Source: Pyxicephalus adspersus (Eukaryota > Chordata > Amphibia > Anura > Pyxicephalidae). Taken from it: 64,000 bases of DNA. The notes beneath the pieces were generated by a model. That model was not told the origin of the DNA and did no database searches. It was given only the letters and a program-made list of their open reading frames with translations. Location: positions 156,006,599 to 156,070,598 of the forward strand of contig NC_092859.1 in the NCBI RefSeq assembly GCF_032062135.1. The letters run 5' to 3'. Positions 11,791-22,790 of this stretch are shown here, piece by piece. How positions within the stretch are numbered: the first letter of the stretch is position 1; each line of letters begins with the position of its first letter. A program made the translations under genes and the position numbers.

Positions 11791-13699
11791 CTGCAACCAA
11801 GCTACACCTAGGGCTTTTTATTCACAGGTCTATATATTTGGCTTTACATGCATTGGACCTGAATCCCTGTTCTAGCCCTGCTCCTGATATTCTTGCCTAA
11901 AATATATAGATATATAAAGATTGTTGTCTCGACATGTTTCAGCTTGTGCTGTGTATGCATTAACTTGCAATTAACATGCTTAACTTAACCCTAGCTTTGT
12001 GGCTTTTGTTTGTACACTGCCAATACTGATCTCACTCCTGTTCCCGCTGAAGGAAACCTTGACATTACCATTGTCTTGGGAGAAAACAGAATGTATATGG
12101 AAACACTGTAGGGTGCTAATGAGTCAGACTCCAAAGCTAATTAGCTTTTAATTGCCATGAAAATGCATTTTCTTCACTAATACTTAAAACAAAAACATTT
12201 TATACTTGGGAGAGGTTCCCACAGGTTGGGGGAAAGCGGTGAGGGCCGGGGGAACTTGTAGGTGCATACCCTGCATATTTTTTGTGTAGTTTTTATGTAA
12301 ATCAAAGTAAAAATATACTTCAAAAGCTGCCAACAACTTTTTGACTTAATTGCAAAGCCTCCTAACTTAATATTGTCACCACAGTTTTAGGAAGTGGGGG
12401 AAGTAAGGGGGTCTTTGGGAACACATCATAAGTCAAAAGATTTTTTCTCTTTAAACTGAAGTTAAAATAGATGCGAGACCACATGGTCAACTCAACATTG
12501 GATAATTTACTTTAAATTAGAACTGTAAAATTTACACTAGCATCACAAAGCTACAAAGTTTGTTTTCCCAGTCGATTTGTATTATTCATTCTGCAGTTTT
12601 ATTCTCAAGTCTTCTTTTTTGTGACAGTACAATGTTCAGGAGCTTAACAAAATCGTTGAGATATATTTTTGTGGAATTTTCTTGAAAATGTAAATGTTTG
12701 GGAACATTTTATAAAAAATACATTTAGCTTCATCTGCTAACATTTAGGACAACATACACATTTCACCATGGGCACCAATCACTGCAGTCCACTTTGAATG
12801 TTAAACTTCTATCCCATAGGAAACTATCCCTACCTTGTAAGACGCATTTGATTGGGTTTAAGAGATTCTGAGTCTTCTCTTCCTCAGAATGTTTGGGATA
12901 GGTTAGTAATTCTTGGAAAAGTCTTATTGATATTCCACCAAGAACCCAACAAAGTCAACAAAGGAAGCAGTTAGGTGGTTTAAGATGCCCAAACCAGATA
13001 AAAACCTATGTTTTTGATGTCCTCACGTCCTAAAGCAGTTTTTGGAGGTATATTTGCTATGGTTTCCAACCCTTCATTGCTAATTGTTTATTTGTGTCCC
13101 AGTGGGCTTTAGTTGCAATAGTTGCATTCTCTCAATACGTAACAATGCATCCTTTTTATAGGGTTGTGAAATGAGCCTAAGAGGAAGAATAATGATTTAA
13201 GTAATTACATGGCCGGGTACTAAGTCTCTCCAGTGACAGGATAAAGTGCTCTTGTTTCTCCTCCTGCTCCTTTTTTCCCACATTTGCAAAGGTATTTATA
13301 ACTCATTAAAACAAAAGTCATTACAAAGTGCTTCAAGTGTCTAACGCTGTGTCATATAACACAGTGGAGTATTTGTTGGAGTGTGTAATTGAAATGTTTC
13401 CACCAGCTCTGATATAAGACCTAAGAGTCAAAGCTTTATTAGAAGAGGTTCAGGCCTCTTCTTCCCAAACTGGGTGTAATGATGAACTTTGAAGGATCAC
13501 CAACTTGAAATGCTATGGCTAATCAACATAATTGAGCTGAGTATCAGAGAAAAGTAATCACTTCTTAAGCACAATTATGCATGCTTAGAATTTCAAGCTA
13601 CTTGAAAAAATGTCAAAGAACAGAATATGTATATGTATGCTTCAAACTGAAAAAGAGAAGTTGTTGGGTAAAAACAGCGGACAAGACCAAATGTGATGT
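11791..13699. other. noncoding DNA; possible conserved element 13190-13450
   Basis: No gene. The text at 13190-13450 (for example GGTATTTATAACTCATTAAA and CACAGTGGAGTATTTG) is non-repetitive and could be a conserved noncoding block, but I cannot test this. The rest is AT-rich without landmarks. Confidence 0.3.
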
Positions 13700-14110
13700 T
13701 TAAGACCCCAGTCCAGTGGCAGCATTCACCAGACACCAGTCCCCCAATCTAATTCTGTACCCTTCACCAATAGCAAGCCTTGGATAGATCAGCCTTGGGA
13801 GGCTGGGTCCACCGTCCCAACACATGGTTGTCCCCAGAATTTCTGTGTGCAAAGGATGGGATCTGGGAAAGGACTGGCAAAGGACCAGGAGCCCACAGAG
13901 AGTCCAGTAGAGGCAAGTCCAGAATACAGAGCCAGAGGTCATACACAGAAAGTCTGCCAAACAAGGTATCCAAAAATAAAGAGTTGGGGTCACAAGCAAA
14001 GGTTGGCCCAGGCGGCATACAATAAAAGGGTCAGGAAACAGAGTCATAAAGTGTAAATCTAAGAGATAAGCACACCAGCAACAGGTCAGCCCAGCTACAA
14101 CAGACCCTTG
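13700..14110 (-). repeat. family B repeat, minus-strand copy
   Basis: Read on the minus strand it contains GACCCCAACTCTTTATTTTT, GACCTCTGGCTCTGTATTCT, GGGCTCCTGGTCCTTTGCC, CCCATCCTTTGCACACAGAA and a final CCTCCCAAGGCTGATC. The plus-strand copies at 15.05-15.53 kb and 45.99-46.52 kb share this order. ORFs of 115, 84 and 81 codons here are all in overlapping frames of the repeat and are not supported as genes. Confidence 0.6.
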
Positions 14111-15049
14111 GGTACTGGAAGAAGACAGACTATAAAGTCCTAGAAGTCAATACCAAGGCAGGATTAGGCCAGAGACTAATCTGCTCCTAAAATCCCATTT
14201 GGCCGGGGATGCCAAGATGGTACATCCCAGCTGCACAACAAAATTGAAATAGGAAATGCTGCGGGAGAGAAAAAACAGGACATGATATACTGTGGTGGTG
14301 ATCAACCAGATATTCGTAAATTAGATTGGATTAGATTATTAAATTTTGGGTCTTCAATCAGATTCAGACAGATGTGGAATGTGTTGGTAATTAAAATTAG
14401 CAAACAATCATAAGAATAGAAGTCATGTCATACTTCTCAATGATTAAGCAAATCCAATTTGATCACTTCATCCCAACCCAATGGCTAGAAGGACATAATA
14501 TTATACACTTATGTTTTGGGTTGTGAGCTCAAATTGGGCAAGGAATCTGTGCATGGGTACAAGTCCAGAGCAGGGGTTCTTGTTTTAGGATTCCCTTTGT
14601 AATCCTGATGCTTTGACAAAAATATTGTTTTGGATATCTTAGGTTGTAACAGATGTAGCTCCCCCCTTCCTGCCCATATCAAGCCCCTTCTTTTCCTCTA
14701 ACAGTGAAGGCAGTATAAAGTTTGCGGCTGGGGAAGACCTATTCTCCAAAAACTGTCCTAAAAATGTTGGTAGAAGTCTGTGGGGAGATGAGGGTTCTTC
14801 ACCCCTTACCCTGGTAATAAGTATAGGGTAAAAATGTTTGTTTGTTTTTTTGTTTGTTTACATTTACATTGGCTTCAGGGTGAAATAACTTTTACTTATA
14901 ATTCATACATTTTTTAGACTCCAGTATAAAAGAAGGGGAACAGTTGGGTAAATGTTGGGTAATTCTTGCCCCAAACATTTTAGATAAACCCCATAATAAC
15001 CAAATACTATAAACATAACTTTTATTCATGTTTATATAACTAAATTATG
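14111..15049. other. noncoding DNA, nothing recognised
   Basis: AT-rich, with a TTTGTTTG-rich tract near 14835-14860. It lies between two inverted family B copies. Confidence 0.4.
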
Positions 15050-15530
15050 GATGAGTCAATGATGATAACCCAACCATTAACTGGATTATGTGATCTGGAC
15101 TGGGAAGTGAGCCGAGGATGTGATCCCTGAGCAGAGTTGGTGCAGGCAGCAAGGGAGTGCAACGTGGGTGACACTGAAGGGGGCCCCTGGTCCTGCAGGG
15201 ATCTGTGACAATCCCATTGTTTCCTGTCTGGACTAACCTTTTCTTGTGACCCCAACTCTGCTTTGTCTTTATCCTTGGATGCATTGTCTGGTGGACTGAT
15301 TACCTGTGTATGACCTCTGGCTCTGTATTCTGGACTTGCCTCTGATGGAACCCTTTATATTGAATTATCTGAGGGCTCCTGGTCCTCTGGTAGTCCTTCC
15401 GCAGGCGCCATCCCTTGTCTAGGAGGCTAGATGCACCGTACCAGCACACTCACCTTCCCAGGACTTCTGTGTGCTGGTACGGGGCATCTAGCCTCCTAGG
15501 CTAAGCAGGGGCTTGCTATATGCAGGGGTA
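15050..15530 (+). repeat. family B repeat, plus-strand copy with local inversion
   Basis: The first part (15075-15260) is the reverse complement of the GTCACAGAT ... CACCAACTCTGC region also found at 49.9-50.2 kb. The second part has TGTGACCCCAACTCTGC, GGTGGACTGATTACCTGTGT, GGGCTCCTGGTCCTCTGG and AAGCAGGGGCTTGC. Near the 3' end one segment is present both inverted and in the expected orientation (see the hairpin entry). No coding content is supported. Confidence 0.6.
15419..15499. repeat. near-perfect 31-bp inverted repeat
   Basis: The left arm at 15419-15449 and right arm at 15469-15499 are reverse complements at 30 of 31 positions, with a 19-base spacer. The spacer plus left arm is the reverse complement of the order seen in other family B copies (CAGAAGTCC ... 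GTGTGCTGG ... CTAGCCTCC). The locus therefore holds an inverted copy followed by a normal copy of the same segment. Such a sequence would extrude as a hairpin or cruciform. Confidence 0.85.
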
Positions 15531-16779
15531 TAGTCGTAAAAAAGAAGAGGGGGCATGGTACTATCCATGGCGAGTGTGCATGCCCATCATAATTATGTAA
15601 ACGCCTCATTTCTGAAAAAAGTAAGAGCACAGCGTGCCTACGTGTGCCCGCCCCACTGCACCCTGGCTATAGGCAAAGAGTGTGATGATCCCTGGTGCTG
15701 GACCAGGACATTGCAATCAGTGTTTCTTATTCAAGATATTACATATGGTCATAAACAAAAATAAGAAGGAGTAAAAACACATTATGCGTGTGGTCTTTAG
15801 ATGAAATTTGCTGTTGTATAGGAAGGTTTCGTTGTAAAATTGCTCTTGTTCTAATGAATTCAGTCCGTTCTTACAATAAAAAAAAATCCACTGCTCAGAC
15901 ACATTTTAAGCCAAATTGGGCAATTTAGTGGGAAGCAACAGAAACCCATTAAAGCCTAAACATATAATTATCTTTGAATGTGTTGCTTTATTTGAATGAC
16001 CATTTCATAAGTCATTGAATAAATTATACCTGTCGCTAAGCTCCATTTTGTAACCTTTTTTGGCCAATCAGAGACCATTTTTAGAGCTGCTGTTCTGCCA
16101 GCTCCTGCTTGCATGGCAGAAGAGTTCATTTTCTCTTCATAAATCTTCTATTTATTAATAGAAAAAAAAGAGCAAAAACTGTTATTGTGACTTGCTGAAA
16201 TAACGCTTTGTCCGTTCGCCGTATTAGCAGGCAATGTAATGTGATATGCTTCAACGGATGTAAGGAAAGTGGATTTGGCTGGTTTGAATAGACTGGAATT
16301 AGGCATCCAGCCTTCAAGTTTAGTTTTGTTCTAATGAAATAATACTGCCTCATAATTTATTTGTTTGACAGCTTTGGCCAGGAAAGCTTGCAGTTACTGT
16401 AGGGAATAATGGAGAAAAATGGTTTTAAAGCACCAGAACTGGGTAGCATCAATCTTCAGCAAATATTTATTAACCGTATTGAGGCAAAGGGAGAAGACTC
16501 ACTGTTGGGACTCTTTTTATATTTTGCCAAACAGTCCACTCACTAGATAGTTGTGATTCCATTCAAATATCCCCAAATGATGTAATGATTGGAAGGCTTT
16601 GCATATCAGATGGTAGGGAATTGAAGCTTTTTCATTGTGCTGTGGATGCCCATTTTTTTATTACTTCTTCATCTGGTGGGCTATACCCCTATTCCATGAC
16701 CTTCCCAGAATGTAATTAAGGCAAACTACAAAAATCACCACATTTTTTACATTCTATACCCTTTTTATAATGGAAAAAT
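15531..16779. other. noncoding DNA; possible conserved element 16020-16380
   Basis: No gene. The block 16020-16380 (GGCCAATCAGAGACC, ATTTATTAATAGAAAA, CCGTTCGCCGTATTAGC) is not part of any repeat family I can see and may be conserved noncoding DNA. ORFs are 75 codons or fewer. Confidence 0.3.
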
Positions 16780-17080
16780 ATACTTTTATTTTACATTTTT
16801 TGGGAAGATCCCTCCCCTTGTGTTTTTCCCACCGTGGCAGTAAAGACTGAAGGGGAAATCTCCAGCCTCCTGGTATACTTGCGTCACAAATGCCATGAGC
16901 CTTTGGATTGCTGCTTCTGCACATGCCCCTAATTGGGCATATGTAATAATGGTCTTTCCTATAAAGAAAGAAAAAGTGCCAATCTCGCTAAGCATACGTA
17001 TGACTGAGCACATTTTCAGGAAGACACGTCACCCGATCTCGCACCTGAGCAGTGTAGGTTCGGGTGATGTAAATCCACTT
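16780..17080 (-). repeat. family C repeat fragment (minus)
   Basis: It contains CCGTGGCAGTAAAGACTGA and, further on, CGATCTCGCACCTGAGCAG and GGGTGATGTAAAT. Equivalent words occur in the family C copies at 22.5, 32.7 and 63.7 kb. One end is missing. The 75- and 62-codon ORFs inside are in repeat sequence. Confidence 0.45.
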
Positions 17081-17179
17081 TGAAATTCAGAAAACCTAAA
17101 CTTGGTTGAAAATCCCAAGTCTGGAGGGGCAAAATCTGGACATGCTGAGGGTTAATAGGCAAACCACTGATAAAAAAGT

Positions 17180-17510
17180 TTGAGAAAATGTTTTAATTCA
17201 ACTTTAAAATGGAACTTAACCCAGTTACATTCAACTGTCCCTGTTCCGTTGCAAAATGCTGCCATCTTCTTCTTTCTTCTCTTCTTAGTTGAGATCTTTG
17301 GCCATCTTAATTGGCCGGGTTGGGATGACATAATTCCCGGGCAGGCATAAAGGAATTTATTCAGTTTCAGCAACCACAGGAGATACCAAGATGTGCTGGG
17401 TGACCCTGCAACTAACGCTGAGGTGCACATGTGCGGTTCAGTGATTTTGACAGGTCGAGCAAGTAAGAGAACGTATTAAGTTCAGGCTTTAGGTCTTTAA
17501 AGGAAGGAAT
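17180..17510 (+). repeat. family C-like fragment
   Basis: The run ATGCTGCCATCTTCTTCTTT, followed by TCTTAGTTGAGATC and later TTAAGTTCAGGCTTTAGG, resembles the family C order (GCCGCCATCTT, TTTCTTCCGCCTTCTTAG, GAGTTCAGGTCTGCTTTA). It is much diverged and the boundaries are approximate. Confidence 0.35.
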
Positions 17511-18019
17511 TGAGAACTAGAAATTCTTCAAAAGTAATGATTAAATTAGAAAACTAATAATTCATTCTTTACCTAAAGTTGTGTTTTTATTTTGGGTTGT
17601 GCTGGAGAGTTTTTTTTTTAATATTCTGATCCATGCCTCTAGTGAAATTAGAACTGCTCGCTTGTTCTTGGTGAGTGTCAATAAAAGTCAGTGGATTACC
17701 ATGACAGCAAACCAATCAAATTGTTTTTTCAGCAGAGGAATTAGCAATGGTATACAGCATAATTTTTTCTTGATGGGTTTATATTTTTCAATAAATTCTT
17801 TAACTTTATCTATATACTTATGTCTGTATACTTACAAAATCAATCGGTATAAATACTGCCTCAATCTATTCACATACACTTTTTGATAAATTACCCGAAT
17901 CAGTGGCAAGTCATCAGAAATGCATGGGGGACTTAACAGGAGGTAAAGGGAACAGATTTTTTTTTCCATCATCTCTGCCCATTTCTGTACCTGAAATGTT
18001 GATAACAACCCTATAACTA
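17511..18019. other. noncoding DNA, nothing recognised
   Basis: AT-rich. A 101-codon plus-strand ORF at 17581-17886 is rich in Phe, Ile and Ser, as expected from T-rich sequence, and has no recognisable domain. Confidence 0.4.
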
Positions 18020-18370
18020 GTGTTGGTCAAATATCTCACAATTCAGTTCGACAGCTATTCAATCAAATAGGGAGATATTGTTTGGGTGATCGAATGTCGA
18101 ATTCGAACACCGATGAAGTCAATGGTGGGAGAATTCGGGTTATTTTTAGGGACTATTAGAGCAATCAGATTGCTCTCGCAGCCCTTCACTAGTTGTGTTT
18201 ACTAGTTTCTCTATCCAAGAACACAGGGCACTAGATGTGATGAATAGGGAAACTTGTCCCCATTCAACCTCCGGTGCCTGGGGACAGTTTGCAGTCACAA
18301 CTGTGACCCACGGTCATGTGACTGTGGGAACTGAACTGGAGATGAACTCTGCAGTTCCTCCTCTCATTTC
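18020..18370 (+). mobile_element. family D hAT-like fragment
   Basis: It begins CTAGTGTTGGTCAAATA, matching the left end of the element at 51730 (TAGCGTTGGTCGAATAG). It continues with GTCGAATTCGAACACCG and GACTATTAGAGCAATCAG, similar to GACCTACAAGAGCAATCAG in the 30.4 kb copy. No right end is found. Confidence 0.5.
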
Positions 18371-18433
18371 AAGCTTGTTGGATCACTTATGATAGTCTAT
18401 CTTTCTAGTCCTGGTGAGAGTTGATAAATCATG
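18371..18433. mobile_element. family A foldback MITE, right-arm fragment
   Basis: TTGGATCACTTATGATAGTC followed by TTTCTAGTCCTGGTGAGAG and TTGATAAATCATGCCC matches the right arm of the copies at 35.6 and 43.6 kb, which are the subtype with ATAGTCTATC in place of GAAAGTGTATC. Confidence 0.5.
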
Positions 18434-19439
18434 CCCATTGCAGTTTTCCTGTTTTTTCAGGTGGGTATCTTGGTTTATATTCAGATCAGTTTATATTTAT
18501 ATATTTATATATACAGTAACTGCTGTATGTTTTGTAAAATTTTGCCTGTACTACTACCTGTGACATTTGTCTTTGTACCATACACTCATTTTTGTTTCTT
18601 ACTTTGTACAGTGCCATGGAAGAGTCGCACTTTATTAATGATAATATTAATTATATAAAATAAATATGCTATGTCCTAAAGTGACACTTTGTTGTTCCAT
18701 AAAATATCAGAACATGCTACTAGCTGCATGCTCCCCTCAACTCATTTAGCCAACCCACTAAAGCTTGGGGTGTGTTAAACCTGCATTCTGTGGGGTGTTC
18801 ACATAACTTTACATCATCACTTATGAAAAAATAATTAAAAAAACAACTATATGTGGTGCAGCCTGTCTTCTCAATTATGAAGCTTTTAAGGGTGAGACAA
18901 GTCTCGTTTGGGGACAATCCTCATGGCAAGTCATGGATTAGTCTGGCAGAGGCACTTTCTTCTTTTTTTCTGGTTTGTCACTACAATTTATATTACATGA
19001 TGCTTCGTAGGCTGGCTGCTAAAACATTATCTTGCACATAAAACACCGTCCTTCGACAAAGATTGCCTCCTAAAACTACAGAAAAAGAAAATAGGATAAT
19101 AAATTCTTCTAACATGCAGAACACAACGGATTTCACAGGGCAATTTGACAAATTTGAAAATACCTTGTAACAACAGAAATTGGAATAATTATATAGCTAA
19201 TGTATTACGAGAAGCAACAGGGAATCTGTGGAGACAGTCAATAGAAATGGATAAGCCCAATCTAAATCCAAGCATCAAAACCATCCAGCCAGTGGACGTG
19301 CAGGTATGGGATATCACTGGATGCAGAAATGACCACCATTTTCTGGCTCTGTGGTTTCCCCCCATTCAGTTCTTCGGATATTAAACTGGTGCCAATTGTA
19401 TTTGGTAATATTTCCCATTTCCATCAACGGGCCTGATTT
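18434..19439. other. noncoding DNA, possible degraded LINE tail near 18600
   Basis: TTTGTACAGTGCCATGGAAG followed by an ATTAATGATAATATT-type tail at 18600-18665 vaguely resembles a LINE or SINE 3' end of the kind seen at 53.97 kb. Otherwise nothing is recognised. Short ORFs only. Confidence 0.3.
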
Positions 19440-19466
19440 ATCCCCCTGTTTAGGATCAGCAGGGCA

Positions 19467-19488
19467 CTAGAGGTTAATTAACCTCTAG
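19467..19488. repeat. 22-bp perfect palindrome
   Basis: CTAGAGGTTAATTAACCTCT plus AG reads the same on both strands. It lies at the start of the 55-bp array, where the first unit meets an inverted half unit. Confidence 0.8.
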
Positions 19489-19697
19489 TCCCCTGGGATC
19501 GCAGAGGATTTCCAGGGCTGCATGATAGTAAATTAACCTCTAGTGCCCGGGGATTGCAGAGGATTTCCAGAGCTGCATGATAGTAAATTAACCTCTAGTG
19601 CCCGGGGATCGCAGAGGTTTTTCAGAGCTGCATGATGGTTAATTAACCTTTAGTCCCCTGGGATTGCAGCGGATTTCCAGGGCTGCATCAGGAAATC
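19478..19697. repeat. 55-bp tandem repeat, four units
   Basis: The word TTAACCTCTAG (TTAACCTTTAG in the last unit) starts at 19478, 19533, 19588 and 19643, exactly 55 bases apart. Each unit continues with a GGGATYGCAG block and ATTTCCAG or TTTTCAG, then GCTGCATGA or GCTGCATCA. Units differ at a few positions. Other family D copies at 22.3 and 30.6 kb carry this unit once. Confidence 0.9.
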
Positions 19698-19822
19698 CTC
19701 CTGTTTGTCGGGAGCTCGACCTCTCGGCGAATCAGAAGACCATTCTCGCTTACATTTTCAGTAAGCGAGAAAGGCCCGATTCGCCACAAGATCAAACCTA
19801 ATATTTTTGCTTGCTCATCCCT

Positions 19823-20009
19823 ACTGAGCACTTAAAGTAGAAATAAACTGAAAAAAAAACTCACCAATTTTTCCTTTCATAGATCCATCGATCCCTCTGG
19901 AGGTTTCATGAATCGGGTCCGGTGTCATCCTGGAATCCTCCCTCATCCTGGTGCAGAGGAAGAGCTGGGTGCCGCCATCTTATTTTCCTTTCTTCCGCCT
20001 TCTTAGTAC
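19823..20009 (+). mobile_element. family C element, left part
   Basis: Begins CTTAAAGTAGAAATAAACTG with an A9 tract. It includes CCCTCTGGAGGTTTCATGAA, GGGTCCGGTGTCATCC and CTTTCTTCCGCCTTCTTAGT. It is nearly identical to 22400-22540. The copy is cut at about 20009, where a family A element begins. Confidence 0.6.
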
Positions 20010-20212
20010 GTGATTTATTAAGGATCTCAAGGGCTGGAGAAGATACACTTTTATCTGTGAAGCTGTGTCATCCAGTAAAGCTGGAATAATTCTGGACCAG
20101 GATATAAAACATTTGCTAGCGAATGGCTTTGAAAAAATCTATTCCAGGTTTGCTGTATCTCCCAGCTTCACTGATGAAAGTGTATCCTCGCCAGCCTTAA
20201 TAAATCAGGCCC
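20010..20212. mobile_element. family A foldback MITE inserted in family C
   Basis: Left arm TGATTTATTAAGGATCTC ... TACACTTTTATCTGTGAAG; right arm CTTCACTGATGAAAGTGTAT ... TTAATAAATCAGGCCC. The element begins exactly where the neighbouring family C sequence stops matching its relative at 22541, so it inserted into or truncated that copy. Confidence 0.65.
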
Positions 20213-20879
20213 AATGTCTCAATGCAGGGTGAAATGAAGGGTTCTATTGGTAAAGCATTGAATCTGGCATTTAGAAAAATCAAAATCCTCCTGGTCCATA
20301 TATTTCAAAAGACAATGATTGATTCTCCACCAGGGAATGCTTGGTGAATTTCATATTCACTGTTCAAGTGAGATGTGTACAATATTACTTGTGGCACTGC
20401 ATAAAAAATGAATGGGGGCGGTAGTGAGCTGTTCAGTACTGCTGGCTGCCACCCCCTATACAATGTGCAATTGCTGCAGCTGTACAAGCGGCTCAGTGGC
20501 TGGCTGCTGTTGGCAATGGTCCAGTTGCCAGGAGCCCCATGATAACACCTTTTCCTACCATCAGTCTCAGCCTAAAGGGGTCTCCTTTGATTTGCATATA
20601 ATTTAACTTGCAAATGTAAAGAAAAAGTTCCATTTAATCCATTGTTAATCTTTGGTTAATCCTAATTAATAAGATCTAATAACTCTTTCTTCCCCTTCTC
20701 CCTTTAGCTATTATTCTGCTAACTATTTATTTCTTTACTTTTGCTATTGGTATTTTTTTTTTTATTCATTTTGTCCAAAAAGTGTACGCATAGGCATTTT
20801 TTAGGTAGGATTGCAACCCATGTCACTTATTTTTTGCTGAATATCTCCAATTAGGGAAATTTCTATTAACTTTCTGTTC
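20213..20879. other. noncoding DNA with a MITE half-copy near 20318-20370
   Basis: CTCCACCAGGGAATGCTTGG at about 20325 resembles the right arm of the foldback element at 3904-4048. The rest is AT-rich with no gene. Confidence 0.35.
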
Positions 20880-21045
20880 CAACATGTATCACATCAGGAC
20901 ATGCATTGGGCCACGGCAATCAAGACTGAAAGGGGAAACGTTTTATCCTATCTTTTATTTTTTTTTTTAAAAGGATGTTGCAGTTAAAAACAAATGCTTA
21001 TATACCCCTTTCTATAAAGTAAAAATTTGAGTTTAGGTCTGCTTT
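20880..21045 (+). repeat. family C right-end fragment
   Basis: It contains CCACGGCAATCAAGACTGAA and ends TTTGAGTTTAGGTCTGCTTT then AA. The reverse complement of that end (TTAAAGCAGACCTAAACTC) mirrors the left end of family C (TTAAAGTAGAAATAAACT), which identifies the family's terminal inverted repeat. Confidence 0.5.
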
Positions 21046-22198
21046 AATAAGGGAATCTCGTATCTTACAGCTGTGAATATCCTTTTATATCTATGGCCGT
21101 ATCGAGGTTTAAATTTTCTTTTAGAATAATCTTTGAAAGTAACGGAAGAGATACATGAAGATGTTTCACATTGGAAAGACCAAATGGGCATAGCACCCTG
21201 TGCCACAATCCTGCTCTGCAGCACTAACGGCGATGTAGATAGAGGAGTTCTAATATAAATATGTCTTCATATATTTAGGATTTGAGTTCAGTTTATTTTT
21301 GACTGATGGCTCCTTCCATCAAACCGACCTCACCAAGCGTCACTGCCTTTCTAAGACTTCAAACTGAACAGCTGTAGCTGAGACTTGGTAGAAGAAAGAG
21401 TATGAGTGGGTGTCTCCGCAGCATTTCATAATTGTCTCAGTGGGTTGGTATCGCTGCAGATGTCTGCGTCTAATGGAAGACCTCATATCTAAGTGCAATA
21501 ACATCTTGCCTGCCACTGTCTGACTGATTTCACCATTCTGTCCAATTACAAGAGAATCTTGTTTAGTTGCCTGGGCTCTTTATCATTCATCAAATCAACT
21601 GCGCTTTTAGGGCCGGTGATAGTATCTACCATTTAAGTTCCTTGTCAAGGAGTCTATTTCAACTTTAATTAAACTTTCCTGCACATAACTTCAGTTATTA
21701 ATAGACCAAAGACAGTGTGCCACCAGAGTGTTAGACAACACCAGCAAAATAATAATAACCAATAAATCTGTTCCAGCTATTCTGGTTTGTATTCAGTGTG
21801 TCTTAGGCATTATATCTTCTTGCAGGCAGTCATTTGTCTACCATTAATTATTTGTACTTTTCAACAAGTTGGATGCATTGCATGCTTGTATGCATATTTG
21901 CTTGTTGGTCTAGCTAACTTTTGTATTTTGAAAATTATTTTGGGGATCACAAACCAAAAAAACAAACCTGGGGTTTCAAACCACATACCAAACAAGTTAA
22001 AATCTTAAAAAAAGTCTTAAATGAAAACCCAAAAAACACACAATGCTACCAGGACCAACTTATGAAAGTATTTCGCCTATAGTGTTCCTTTCACACTCAC
22101 CATATCTCAATTCAGCAGCAGGTCCCCTTTCTGAGTGACAGGCAACCCATACTTCTGGGTTTTGGCTGGGGAACTGCTGGAGATAGGTCTGAGCACAA
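21046..22198. other. noncoding DNA; possible conserved element 21500-21720
   Basis: No gene. 21500-21720 has single-copy-looking sequence (CTGTCCAATTACAAGAGAAT, TTAATTAAACTTTCCTGC) that could be a conserved noncoding element. This is untested. Confidence 0.3.
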
Positions 22199-22393
22199 GG
22201 GATGAGCAAGAATGCCTCTGACATTCTCGTGAAAATTTTCCGAACTTCCAATGGTTCCGCAAAATTTCGACTAACCGATTTCGCAAAACCATCAGAAGAG
22301 AAAATAAAACAATTAACCTTTAACAATTGATTAACCTCTAGTGCCCGGAGCTTGACCTCTCGGCAAATCAGAAGGCTGTTCTCGCTTACATTA
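22199..22393 (-). mobile_element. family D element, minus-strand copy
   Basis: AAGGGATGAGCAAGAATGCC, CGAACTTCCAATGGTTCCGC and CGACTAACCGATTTCGC match the reverse complement of the right half of the 30.4 kb element. The internal TTAACCTCTAGTGCCCGGAG unit occurs once, followed by GCAAATCAGAAGGC. The outer end on the right is lost at the junction with family C. Confidence 0.55.
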
Positions 22394-22790
22394 TCAGTGA
22401 TTTTTCCCTTCATAAATCCATCAATCCCTCCGGAGGTTTCATGAATGGGGTCCGGTGTCATCCTGGAATCCTCCCTCATCCTGGTGCAGAGGAAGAGCTG
22501 GGCGCCGCCATCTTATTTTCCTTTCTTCCGCCTTCTTAGTTTGTCACCTAATCTCGCACTGCACAGGAGTGACGTAGAGGGGAAAAAACTATGCATATGT
22601 GAGATTGGCAGTTTTTTTACCCCATTGAAGGAAAAGCTCCTTCTGTGTATGCCTAAGATTAAACATGTGCAGAAGGAGCAACCGGAAGACTCCCAGGAGA
22701 CCTACGTCATGGATCTGCGCTCCCATTCTGTCTTGAGGTTTTTAAACCTCCTCCTGAAATAAAGAAAGTAATTTTTACCTCATAGAAAGG
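22394..22790 (+). mobile_element. family C element
   Basis: Follows family D directly, as at 19.8 kb. It has CCGGAGGTTTCATGAATG, GCGCCGCCATCTTATTTT, a degraded hairpin CTTCTGTGTATGCCTAAG ... CATGTGCAGAAG, and GACCTACGTCATGG. The 105-codon ORF spanning 22445-22762 is repeat sequence; the same frame is open by chance and has no domain. Confidence 0.55.

Larger units (their letters stand above)
19440..19822 (-). mobile_element. family D element with internal tandem array
   Basis: On the minus strand it starts TAGGGATGAGCAAGCAAAAA and continues with GGCGAATCGGGCCTTTCTCG and AATGTAAGCGAGAATGG. This corresponds to the left end of the complete copy at 30390-30753. The body then runs into four copies of a 55-bp unit (separate entry). 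The far TIR is not found, so the element is truncated on the plus-strand left side. Confidence 0.55.

Noticed and set aside
11492..11875. 127-codon ORF
   Set aside because: Half of it is a repeat also present at 52.9 kb; the reading frame is not preserved there.
13700..14056. Four ORFs of 69-115 codons in family B
   Set aside because: They lie on both strands of an interspersed repeat whose other copies do not keep the frames.
19478..19697. CRISPR array
   Set aside because: Units are contiguous 55-bp tandem copies without unique spacers, in a eukaryotic transposon.
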